DNA from: Anaerolineales bacterium
GTDB taxonomy: Bacteria; Chloroflexota; Anaerolineae; Anaerolineales; E44-bin32
Length of the DNA stretch: 6,894 nucleotides
Reading direction: 5' to 3'
Assembly (NCBI GenBank): GCA_030606845.1
Contig: JAUWFP010000118.1
Coordinates: forward strand, 1-6,894
This document shows, piece after piece, positions 1 to 6,131 of this stretch; the first letter of the stretch is position 1, and the number at the start of each line of letters is the position of its first letter. The notes beneath the pieces are model-generated. The model had not been told where the DNA came from. It was given only the letters and a program-made list of their open reading frames with translations, and searched no databases. Made by a program: the position numbers and the translations under genes.

Positions 1-222
1 ATCGAGGTGACCGATCAATTTTCCAACCTGTTCGGATATCAACGGCGTGAGCTTATTGGTAAGCAAGTTGCTGAAATCATCGCTCCCGAGGCCCTCGAAG
101 AAGCCCTCGAAAAGATTCGCTCAGGGTATGACCGGCCCTACGATTCTGTGTGTATAAAACGCGATGGAACGCGTTTCCAGGTCGAGGTTTGTGGAAAGAA
201 CTATTCCCATAGGGATCGCTAA
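1..222 (+). CDS. 5' piece of a sensor histidine kinase gene (PAS domain, partial at window edge, ends at in-frame TAA)
   Basis: The reading frame is open from the first base, so the gene starts upstream; the GTG at 7 lies inside the domain and is not a convincing start. The 73 codons read as a PAS sensor domain: a segment like NLFGYQRRELIGK (the usual 'FGYSREELIGK' turn after the first strands), then a helix, then IKRDGTRFQVEV, which is the typical late PAS beta strand. The frame stops at TAA 220-222 after HRDR. The next codons in the same frame, FRVTAIRDISQRKQ, are the standard end of a PAS/PAC domain, so the protein appears cut about ten residues before the domain finishes. It was most likely one gene with the CDS at 229-1875. 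A CAA-to-TAA change would explain it (HRDR-Q-FRVTAIRD reads naturally), or a sequencing or assembly error. Alone, this piece has no kinase part. Confidence 0.75.
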   Translation: MEVTDQFSNLFGYQRRELIGKQVAEIIAPEALEEALEKIRSGYDRPYDSVCIKRDGTRFQVEVCGKNYSHRDR

Positions 223-228
223 TTCAGG

Positions 229-1875
229 GTGACGGCGATTCGTGATATTAGCCAGCGCAAGCAGGCGACAGAGGAGATCAACCGCCTTAAGGAATTCAAC
301 GAAAACATCCTTCTCACTATGTTCGAGGGTATCTTGGTTGAGGATCGGGATGGCTATTTCACGCTTGTGAACCCCTCCGCAGCCGCACTTCTCGGTTACA
401 AACGAGAGGAGATCGAAGGGCAGCATTGGACGATTACGATCCCGGAAGACCAGTACCCAGTTGTAGAAGCCGCCGATAAACGGCGCACAGCCGGCAACTC
501 CGATCGTTACGAGCTGGAGATCCTGCACCGCGACGGGCAGCGCATCCCGGTGCAAGTGAGCGGCAGCCCGCTATTTGAGAATGGAGATTTCGTAGGGACG
601 ATGGCCGTCTTCATGGATTTGACTGCACGACGAAAACAGGAGAAAGAACAGGACGCCATCGTTGCCGTCTCCAGAGCCCTGCGTAATGCGGCCGATCGAG
701 AGCAAATGTTGCCCATCCTACTCGACCAGATGGAAAACCTTCTAGACGCAAATGGTGCCGCTATTGCTTTACGTGAACCCGAAAGCGGGGAAACGGTGAT
801 CGCTTCCGCGTGTTCAGATTGGGCTAAATGGAAGGGAGAGCGACTCCCAGCCGGGGGTGGTGTGAGCGGTAAAGTCATCGAATCGGGCGAGTTGTACACC
901 AGCGAAGATATTCTTTCCGATCCGCTGTTTGCCCGCCCAGAGCTCCTGGGGGAGATGCGCGCACTCATCTGCGTCCCCCTTATCGCGCACGAGGAGACCC
1001 TTGGTGCTTTACTCCTCGGTCGTAAACGCTCGTTTGATGAAAGCGAGATAAGGATTATGACTGCCATCGCCGATATGGCTGCGAACGCAATCCGCCGGGC
1101 GACGCTGATGGAAACCTTGGAAGTCCGGGTTCGTGAGCGAACGCGAGAGCTGGAGGAGGCCAACGAACAACTTAAAGAACTCGATCGGCTGAAGTCTAGC
1201 TTCGTCTCCAATGTGTCCCACGAACTCCGCACCCCGATCACCAACGTGATGCTTTACCTCTCCCTGCTCCAGAATCCTCGTAAAGCCAATAAGCGTGATG
1301 TCTATATGGGTGTTCTACAAAACGAAGCCGATCGTCTCTCTACGCTGATCGAAGATCTACTAACGCTCTCTCGTCTTGACGGCGATGTCGAGTCAGAGCG
1401 CAAAGAACTCCACGTTATGGATGCGCTGATCGCTGAGGTAATCGACTCACAGCACGCTCGGGCAGAAGAGAAGAACATCCTTCTCCAGCACGAACTGAAC
1501 CCGGAAGTCCCCGCGGTTATGGTCAATCGCGAACAAATGATTCAGGTGATCACAAACCTTATGGGTAATGCGTTGTCTTACACGCCTCTCGGAGGGGAGG
1601 TACTGCTCTCCAGCGAGTATGCTAATACTCGTAAAGAGCGTCACATAGCTCTCCGTGTTTACAACAATGGCCCAGTGATCCCGTCTGAAGACCGCGCGCA
1701 TTTATTCGAGCGCTTCTATCGTGGTAAAACGGGCCGCGATTCAGGTGAGCCTGGCACCGGCCTCGGTCTGGCTATTTGCAAGGAGATCGTGGAACAACAC
1801 AGCGGCTGGATCGAGGTCGAGAGTGACCCTGAGCTTGGCACATCGTTTACTATCTTCCTCCCCTTTCATGACTAG
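229..1875 (+). CDS. PAS-GAF sensor histidine kinase (3' part of an interrupted gene)
   Basis: This 548-codon piece carries the catalytic part of a two-component sensor kinase, which would autophosphorylate on His and pass phosphate to a response regulator not seen here. Order by residue: PAC tail (1-15), PAS (about 22-138), GAF (about 148-290), a Glu/Arg-rich coiled coil (about 293-323), HisKA, then HATPase_c. The phospho-acceptor is H331 in SNVSHELRTPITN. In the ATPase domain the N box has N443 and N447 (NLMGNA), the F box is LFERFYRG (492-499) and the G2 box is GTGLGLAI (509-516). The G1 box reads NNGPVIP (479-485): the usual Asp is Asn and the second Gly is Val. Heavy-metal sensor kinases of the CusS type also have Asn there, so activity is not excluded. 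No membrane segment is visible, so this part is cytosolic. The GTG at 229 is six bases after the TAA and is a poor natural start because it begins inside a PAS domain; only restart or readthrough would make this protein. Confidence 0.9.
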   Translation: MTAIRDISQRKQATEEINRLKEFNENILLTMFEGILVEDRDGYFTLVNPSAAALLGYKREEIEGQHWTITIPEDQYPVVEAADKRRTAGNSDRYELEILHRDGQRIPVQVSGSPLFENGDFVGTMAVFMDLTARRKQEKEQDAIVAVSRALRNAADREQMLPILLDQMENLLDANGAAIALREPESGETVIASACSDWAKWKGERLPAGGGVSGKVIESGELYTSEDILSDPLFARPELLGEMRALICVPLIAHEETLGALLLGRKRSFDESEIRIMTAIADMAANAIRRATLMETLEVRVRERTRELEEANEQLKELDRLKSSFVSNVSHELRTPITNVMLYLSLLQNPRKANKRDVYMGVLQNEADRLSTLIEDLLTLSRLDGDVESERKELHVMDALIAEVIDSQHARAEEKNILLQHELNPEVPAVMVNREQMIQVITNLMGNALSYTPLGGEVLLSSEYANTRKERHIALRVYNNGPVIPSEDRAHLFERFYRGKTGRDSGEPGTGLGLAICKEIVEQHSGWIEVESDPELGTSFTIFLPFHD

Positions 1876-2039
1876 ACCACAAGCCCCGTCATTGGCTGAC
1901 GCTCATCACCGGCGATGCATATGATGAAACCACGGATCAATATCTGCGTCGCACCGTCGTTAGGGCCGTACTGATCGAAATCCAGTCTGAATAAATAAAT
2001 CAGTTCATTGATAGGCGGCGTAGAAGAAGGGCATTACTC
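1876..2039. other. Gene-free gap between convergent genes
   Basis: This 164-base gap separates the kinase (plus) from the O-methyltransferase (minus). I see no intrinsic terminator, although two converging transcripts meet here. The only pairings are weak: ACTGAT (1970-1975) with ATCAGT (1999-2004) around a 23-base loop. Both strands stay open for a while without a start codon: plus frame to TAA at 1992-1994, and minus frame 2033-1872, which follows the methyltransferase stop in the same frame. These could be chance or decayed coding sequence. Confidence 0.5.
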
Positions 2040-2684
2040 TTACTTTCTTCTTACCGCGACCGCCATCCCATCCCCGGCAGGGAAGATCAGGCTGACCATG
2101 CGTGGGTCTTCAGCAAGGCGGCGATTGAACGCCCGCAGCGCTTCGGTTCGCTCACGTGTGTCCGCTGCATCGACAACATCGCCGTGCCCAAAAGCATTGT
2201 GACCAGCGATGACACCGCCCGGTTTAAGGTTCTCAAGCGCCCAGTCGAGATAGGCCGGGTAGTCCTTTTTTTCGGCATCGATGAAGACAAAATCAAATGG
2301 CCCCTCTGTGCTCAATTCGGGCAGCATTTGATGGGCGTCACCCACGCGAATATCCACGCTCTCTGCAAGCCCTGCGAGTCGAAAATTATTTTCCGCGACC
2401 GAGGCATGTTCCGGATTTACCTCGATCGTTATCAAGCGGCCATCGTCGGGCAGCCCTCTTGCGATCCACGTCCCGCTATATCCGCCGAGGGTTCCGATCT
2501 CCAACGCCAGGCGCACCCCGGAGGCTGCCACGATGAACTCGAGGAAGCGTCCCTCCTCCGGCTTGATAGTCATTTGTGGAAGCCCACGGGCGGCGATATT
2601 CTCACGAATAGTTTTCAATACATCGTCTTCGATCGCGAAGTGTTCTCGCAGGTACGCTTCGAGAGCGTCATCATACGTTGGCAT
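2040..2684 (-). CDS. SAM-dependent O-methyltransferase (COMT/CCoAOMT-like, methyltransferase family 3)
   Basis: The 214-residue length fits bacterial O-methyltransferases of Pfam family 3, cytosolic enzymes that move a methyl group from SAM to a hydroxyl, often a catechol. The substrate cannot be read from sequence. Visible are: an N-terminal helical cap (1-50) with the PEEGRFLEF segment; SAM motif I, ALEIGTLGGYSG (60-71); the acidic end of the next strand, E88 in TIEVNPE; GDA (115-117); FIDAEKKDYPAYLDWA (134-149) with D136, the expected metal ligand; and LKPGGVI (153-159). Where relatives carry a metal-binding Asp-Asn pair, this protein has His-Asn (H162, N163 in AGHNAFGHGDVVD). The C-terminal FNRRLAEDPR...GDGMAVAVRR matches the family end. 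The ATG start is backed by AGGAG at 2693-2697, eight bases upstream. The gene is divergent from mutY and convergent with the kinase, so probably a single-gene unit. Confidence 0.92.
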   Translation of the reverse strand: MPTYDDALEAYLREHFAIEDDVLKTIRENIAARGLPQMTIKPEEGRFLEFIVAASGVRLALEIGTLGGYSGTWIARGLPDDGRLITIEVNPEHASVAENNFRLAGLAESVDIRVGDAHQMLPELSTEGPFDFVFIDAEKKDYPAYLDWALENLKPGGVIAGHNAFGHGDVVDAADTRERTEALRAFNRRLAEDPRMVSLIFPAGDGMAVAVRRK

Positions 2685-2731
2685 GTAAATAACTCCTGGT
2701 TCCGCCGCTCATATCCTGGGTGGTGTCTCCT

Positions 2732-2763
2732 GGCGATTTGAATAATCGCCGAAGCGAATCGCT
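2732..2763. promoter_or_regulatory. Two adjacent dyads, possible operator, between methyltransferase and mutY
   Basis: A perfect 7-base inverted repeat, GGCGATT-TGAAT-AATCGCC (2732-2750), is followed three bases later by an 11-base palindrome, AGCGA-A-TCGCT (2753-2763). The half-site AATCGCY therefore occurs twice directly (2744-2750, 2757-2763) and once inverted (2732-2738). The pair lies in the 155-base divergent spacer, upstream of both genes. This placement suits a regulator binding site. There is no T-run, so a terminator is unlikely. No regulator gene is nearby. Confidence 0.35.
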
Positions 2764-2802
2764 AATTAGGGCACAACACATACAGCGGACGGCATTCTAC
2801 CC

Positions 2803-2832
2803 TTGTCCCCTAACCCATCAGACCAGTACAAT
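2803..2832 (+). promoter_or_regulatory. Candidate mutY promoter, leaderless arrangement
   Basis: TTGTCC (2803-2808, 4 of 6 to TTGACA) and TACAAT (2827-2832, 5 of 6 to TATAAT) are 18 bases apart. Transcription would begin about seven bases after the -10, at or next to the A of the mutY ATG (2840). No Shine-Dalgarno sequence precedes that ATG, which fits a leaderless mRNA. Confidence 0.45.
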
Positions 2833-2839
2833 TCGACGC

Positions 2840-3910
2840 ATGAACGCAACTCTACACGAAAAGCTTCTGGGTTGGTATCGTGTTCATGGCCGTGACCTCC
2901 CCTGGCGTCGATCCAAAGATCCCTACGCGATATGGATCTCAGAGGTCATGCTGCAGCAGACCCGTGTAGAGACGGTCATCCCCTACTATACCCGCTGGAT
3001 GGAACAATTTCCGAATATCCAAACCCTGGCCCGCTCTACTACCGATCAGATACTCTCCCTTTGGGAAGGCCTTGGCTACTACCGGCGCGCCCATAATCTG
3101 CGCAAAGCTGCTCACATGATCATTGAGGAATTCCACGCTACTATCCCTGACCAAGTCGCTGACCTCGAACGCTTGCCGGGAGTGGGCATCTATACCGCCG
3201 CAGCTATCGCCGCACTGGCTTTCAATCTCGACGTTCTTGCATTAGATGGCAACTTGCGGCGCGTCATCGCCAGACTCATCGATCTAGAAGTCGACCCTCG
3301 CCGGCGCCAGGGTGAACGCTGTATTTACGAGTGGGCTGATAAAGCGATGCCAGTTGGGCAAGCCGGGGAGTTCAATCAAGCGCTGATGGATCTGGGGGCA
3401 ACGATCTGCACGCCACGTAAGCCTAAGTGCGGCTTATGCCCGCTCATGCAGGACTGTCTGGCCTACGCTCGCGGCACCCAGCTCGAAAGGCCCATCCCCA
3501 GACCTGGCGTACGAGTTCCCCTCTATCATGTATCGGCAGCCGTGATTCAACGTGCAGATACGGTCCTTATCGGCCGCAGACCCGAAGGAAAGCTGCTTGG
3601 CGGTTTATGGGAATTTCCTGGGGGGAAACAGGATCCTGGTGAGAGCATGGAAGCTTGCATGCGGCGAGAGATTCAAGAGGAATTAGGCGTGGAAGTTCAG
3701 GTCGGGGTTCTTTTGGGGATTTTCCCTCACGCCTACACCCATTTCAAAGTCAACGTCCATGCTTATCGATGCCTGATTCTATCCGGAGAACCGCAGGCGC
3801 TGGATCATGACCAGCTATGCTGGGTCGCACTGCCCGACTTAGAGAAGTATCCAATGGGAAAGGTCGACCGGCTGATCGCCAATCTTCTCATAACCGACCA
3901 CAATCCCTGA
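2840..3910 (+). CDS. mutY: A/G-specific adenine DNA glycosylase MutY with C-terminal Nudix domain
   Basis: This 356-residue protein is a base-excision repair enzyme that removes adenine mispaired with 8-oxoguanine. The HhH-GPD glycosylase core begins LPWRRSKDPYAIWISEVMLQQT; the catalytic Glu is E35 (SEVMLQQT, equal to E. coli E37) and the catalytic Asp is D136 (LDGNLRR, E. coli D138). The helix-hairpin-helix is LPGVGIYTAAAI (112-123). The [4Fe-4S] cysteines are C190, C197, C200 and C206 (C-x6-C-x2-C-x5-C). The C-terminal MutT-like domain (about 228-350) has YTH (299-301) where MutY enzymes carry the Phe-Ser-His 8-oxoG-reading loop. Unusually, it also has a full Nudix box: G262-x5-E268-x7-REIQEELGV (276-284), including the metal-binding glutamates that E. 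coli MutY lacks. I chose ATG 2840 over the upstream in-frame GTG at 2720 because the extra 40 residues resemble nothing in the family and a promoter-like pair lies between them. Confidence 0.95.
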   Translation: MNATLHEKLLGWYRVHGRDLPWRRSKDPYAIWISEVMLQQTRVETVIPYYTRWMEQFPNIQTLARSTTDQILSLWEGLGYYRRAHNLRKAAHMIIEEFHATIPDQVADLERLPGVGIYTAAAIAALAFNLDVLALDGNLRRVIARLIDLEVDPRRRQGERCIYEWADKAMPVGQAGEFNQALMDLGATICTPRKPKCGLCPLMQDCLAYARGTQLERPIPRPGVRVPLYHVSAAVIQRADTVLIGRRPEGKLLGGLWEFPGGKQDPGESMEACMRREIQEELGVEVQVGVLLGIFPHAYTHFKVNVHAYRCLILSGEPQALDHDQLCWVALPDLEKYPMGKVDRLIANLLITDHNP

Positions 3911-3958
3911 TGCCCATTCCCTCGTTTCCCAGCCAACCAAATTCAGGGTTATAGGATT

Positions 3959-4846
3959 TCAGGTTTGTCGATTACCCGTTCGACTGTGGTGGACGATATA
4001 GACACCCAGCAGAACCGCCGCTCCGCCTACGATCTGCGCTGGCTGGAGCTTTTCGCCTAGGAGTGGGGCCGCCAGCAGAGCTGTCACGACGGGTTGTCCA
4101 AGCAGCGTTGTTGAGACGACCGTCGCCGGCAGGAGACCTTGTACATAATTTATCGCCAACACACCCACTCCCTGGCTAATCAAGCCGAGAGCCAGGAGAT
4201 TGAAAAAGGTCTTAGGAGCGAAGCCCCACATGGGCTGGCTGAGGAGAAGATTAAAGATGAAGAGTGCGGCCGTAGCGGTCACCCCTGAAACCCAGAAATA
4301 AGACAGCACATCCAACGATTTGCGCCCGATTTGTGTGATCAGGAAATACGCTGCATAGAAAATGCCGGCTATCAATCCCAAAAATGCACCGAGATCGAAC
4401 GAAATAGCACCCAAGGATTCCATACCCAAGACTAGCGCGGTTCCGAGAAATGCAATCGCCAATCCAAACCAGAACTTCCTTGGCAGCTCTTCGCGGAAGA
4501 AGAGCAGCGCTCCAAGCCCAACCCACACCGGAGCAGTATTTGCTAGCAGCGTTGGAATAGTTGCCCCGCTTATAACCACACCGGAAGCCCAGAATGATAA
4601 GTCGAGCGCGAAAACGAAGCCACCCAAAACAGCCCAGCGCAATGCCGGTCCATACCACTTTCGCTCTCGGAGTCTTTTAATGGCCGGAGCCGCGAGGATG
4701 ACGGTTGGGATTAACATACGGTAGAAGCTGGCCACAGTCCCGGGAACACCCGCCTGGCGCACGAAAATCGCCGAAAAACCAATGGCGATTAATCCAACAA
4801 ATAGCGCCAGATAGGCGAGGAATTTGTCTCTGGATTCTGTGTTCAC
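3959..4846 (-). CDS. EamA/DMT-superfamily membrane transporter
   Basis: This 295-residue, very hydrophobic protein belongs to the drug/metabolite transporter superfamily, inner-membrane carriers of about ten helices built from two EamA repeats, often exporting amino acids or other metabolites. The substrate is not predictable here. Repeat 1 spans about 12-140 and ends FFREELPRKFWFGLAIAFLG, the usual Glu-containing loop before the fifth helix. Repeat 2 spans about 152-286 and ends with the matching LLGEKLQPAQIVGGAA. The TIPTLLANTAPVWVGL segment (97-112) is typical of helix 4 in the first repeat. The start is GTG 4844-4846; the upstream frame is closed by TGA seven codons before it and holds no ATG. 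A GAAGAGG ribosome site lies about 13 bases upstream, which is rather far. The gene is convergent with mutY (48-base gap, no terminator seen) and divergent from the membrane protein at 4974. It has its own promoter-like sequence. Confidence 0.92.
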   Translation of the reverse strand: MNTESRDKFLAYLALFVGLIAIGFSAIFVRQAGVPGTVASFYRMLIPTVILAAPAIKRLRERKWYGPALRWAVLGGFVFALDLSFWASGVVISGATIPTLLANTAPVWVGLGALLFFREELPRKFWFGLAIAFLGTALVLGMESLGAISFDLGAFLGLIAGIFYAAYFLITQIGRKSLDVLSYFWVSGVTATAALFIFNLLLSQPMWGFAPKTFFNLLALGLISQGVGVLAINYVQGLLPATVVSTTLLGQPVVTALLAAPLLGEKLQPAQIVGGAAVLLGVYIVHHSRTGNRQT

Positions 4847-4875
4847 GTCGTCTATAAATCCTCTTCAGGGTCCCA

Positions 4876-4905
4876 TTTATAAATCAATACGCCTAATAAT
4901 TGCAA
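4876..4905 (-). promoter_or_regulatory. Candidate promoter of the EamA transporter gene
   Basis: On the minus strand, TTGCAA (4900-4905, 4 of 6) and TATAAA (4876-4881, 5 of 6) are separated by 18 bases. The predicted start of transcription falls near 4869, about 23 bases ahead of the GTG, leaving room for the GAAGAGG ribosome site. The position fits the gene well, but nothing beyond the motif supports it. Confidence 0.5.
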
Positions 4906-4920
4906 CATTTATCTTGCTAG

Positions 4921-4951
4921 TTGAGTACCTTTTAATACGAAGTGGTATTAA
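4921..4951 (+). promoter_or_regulatory. Candidate extended -10 promoter of the 4974 membrane-protein gene
   Basis: TG-G-TATTAA (4943-4951) resembles an extended -10 element (TGn before the hexamer). A weak -35, TTGAGT (4921-4926), is 19 bases upstream of the hexamer. Transcription would begin around A4958, giving a 5' leader of about 16 bases that still contains the AAGGA ribosome site. The -10 lies inside the inverted repeat 4932-4951. Confidence 0.35.
4932..4951. promoter_or_regulatory. Perfect inverted repeat, likely operator
   Basis: TTAATAC-GAAGTG-GTATTAA is a perfect 7-base inverted repeat around a 6-base spacer, 20 bases in all, the size and form of a dimeric repressor site. It overlaps the candidate -10 of the 4974 gene and lies upstream of the -35 of the divergent EamA gene, so one protein could repress the former and influence the latter. 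It is AT-rich with no following T-run, so it is not a terminator. No regulator gene is in the window. Confidence 0.45.
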
Positions 4952-4960
4952 TGACATACA

Positions 4961-4965
4961 AAGGA
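4961..4965 (+). promoter_or_regulatory. Ribosome binding site fixing the GTG start at 4974
   Basis: AAGGA is placed eight bases before GTG 4974-4976. No ATG near the beginning of the frame offers an equally good start, so this site decides the start. Confidence 0.6.
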
Positions 4966-4973
4966 CTTAAATC

Positions 4974-5987
4974 GTGAGACGAATCCCATCTGCACTCTTT
5001 CTCTTTTTCCTGGCTCCTGCGATCGGTGAGCTGCTCTCTGGATCGGCTCCCCCGGTAGAGTTCTTCAATCCATTTATGCTCCTCATCCTCCCTGCGCTTT
5101 ACGGCAGCGGAGCGGTGCTGGCGCGCGAGCTCACGATGCGTTGGGATAAGCGTTGGCCAACGATCCTGACGCTCGGCCTGGCTTACGGCATCATCGAGGA
5201 GGGGTTAATGATTAAATCCTTCTTCGACCCCAATTGGGTGGATCTAGGAATCCTGGGTACATACGGTCGTCTGGCTGGAGTGAATTGGGTCTGGAGCATT
5301 TCCCTCACGCTATACCATGCAACGGTGAGCATTGCCATTCCAATCCTGCTGACAGAGTTGATATACGCCGATCGGCGAGATGAGCCCTGGATAAGTCGGC
5401 GCGGTATGATCGGCTTATCGATTCTCCTGGCGGCAGTTGTGATCTTCGGCGCCCTCGCCCTGGCGCCTTATCGCCCTCCATTGATCCCCTACCTGTTCGC
5501 GATCATCGCCACGGTTGGTCTATACTTCCTGGCCCGTCGGATGCCCAAGCGATTCAAACCACCCCAACCGGCTCCGCTCTTGCGTCCGCTTTGGATCGGA
5601 GTGTTCGGTTTTCTTTCCATCATTGCTTACTTCATCGGCGGCTGGGCGCTACCCGAACTGGGGGTTCCGCCTGTGTTAACAATCGGGTTTCTTATCCTCC
5701 TGGCTCTTGGCGTATTGCATCTCTTTCGTTGGGCTTCTGGAGAAGGAGCATGGTCCGATGTTGGTCGACTGGCTCTCGCGACGGGTACATTGACCTTCTT
5801 CATCCTGCTCGCTTTCTTCGCTGAAAGCAACGCCGACCGGACGGACAACCCTGCCGGAATGGCACTCGTTGGCCTTGCAGCTGCAGCCGGTCTCCTCGCA
5901 CTTAACTTGCAAGTTCGACGCAGGGTGCGGGAGGAGAAACAAGGCGAAGTCGTTAACAGGACTCCTCAAAACCCCGCAGATGCGTGA
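4974..5987 (+). CDS. Uncharacterised polytopic membrane protein
   Basis: I cannot assign a function to this 337-residue protein. It is strongly hydrophobic, with about nine or ten predicted membrane segments (near 5-22, 32-52, 62-80, 104-128, 145-165, 170-187, 206-225, 233-251, 265-283 and 296-312), and a charged, Arg/Glu-rich C-terminal tail (314-337) that should be cytoplasmic. Residues 14-140 look like the conserved core: PAIGELLSGS, FFNPFMLLILPALYGSG, LARELTMRW, LAYGIIEEGLMIKSFFDPNW, YGRLAGVNWVWS and LTLYHATVSIAIPILLTEL. Charged residues sit in or at the edge of these segments: E19, R51, E52, E75, E76, K81, H115 and E128. The Glu pair followed by a His on a later segment recalls CPBP (Abi/CAAX-like) intramembrane proteases, but the EExxxR and FxxxH motifs are not met, so this is only a loose likeness. 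The start is GTG with a good AAGGA site. It is divergent from the EamA gene and followed by a terminator 130 bases downstream. Confidence 0.85.
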   Translation: MRRIPSALFLFFLAPAIGELLSGSAPPVEFFNPFMLLILPALYGSGAVLARELTMRWDKRWPTILTLGLAYGIIEEGLMIKSFFDPNWVDLGILGTYGRLAGVNWVWSISLTLYHATVSIAIPILLTELIYADRRDEPWISRRGMIGLSILLAAVVIFGALALAPYRPPLIPYLFAIIATVGLYFLARRMPKRFKPPQPAPLLRPLWIGVFGFLSIIAYFIGGWALPELGVPPVLTIGFLILLALGVLHLFRWASGEGAWSDVGRLALATGTLTFFILLAFFAESNADRTDNPAGMALVGLAAAAGLLALNLQVRRRVREEKQGEVVNRTPQNPADA

Positions 5988-6055
5988 CCTAATCTCTCTT
6001 ACATTTCCCGTCATAATCTAGCTGTTTACTCAAGATCTTTCATTTGAACAATCCG

Positions 6056-6131
6056 GGGGCTGCATCACACGGCCTCTCATATGTGTGGAGTGCGGGATGT
6101 TGGGGTTTGGCGAATGCGTAAGGGTAGCCCC
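6056..6131 (+). promoter_or_regulatory. Possible attenuator/leader RNA: alternative stem overlapping the terminator
   Basis: GGGGCT (6056-6061) is exactly complementary to AGCCCC (6126-6131), and the latter supplies the loop edge and 3' arm of the terminator stem, so the two pairings exclude each other. Between them is a second hairpin, GCA-t-CACAC (6062-6070) with GTGTG-gag-TGC (6083-6093). A closing stem, an internal hairpin and an overlapping terminator is the general layout of an attenuator or riboswitch, but I recognise no known riboswitch core. It could equally be a chance pairing in a 3' untranslated region. Confidence 0.3.

Noticed and set aside
507..1244. Long minus-strand open frame (245 codons) opposite the kinase
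   Set aside because: It lies entirely antisense to well-supported PAS/GAF/HisKA coding sequence, is Ser/Arg-rich and low in complexity, and has no recognisable domain. It is a shadow of the plus-strand codon pattern.
2184..2741. Plus-strand frame of 185 codons opposite the methyltransferase
   Set aside because: The minus strand encodes a complete methyltransferase with all SAM motifs and a good ribosome site; the plus frame has no family likeness.
2720..2839. N-terminal extension of MutY from GTG 2720
   Set aside because: The 40 extra residues do not resemble MutY N-termini, and both the dyads and the promoter-like motifs lie within this stretch.
223..4870. TTCAGGGT occurring near 223, 3942 and 4864
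   Set aside because: An 8-base word in unrelated contexts (inside a gene, at a 3' gap, in a leader) with no shared flanking sequence; most likely chance.
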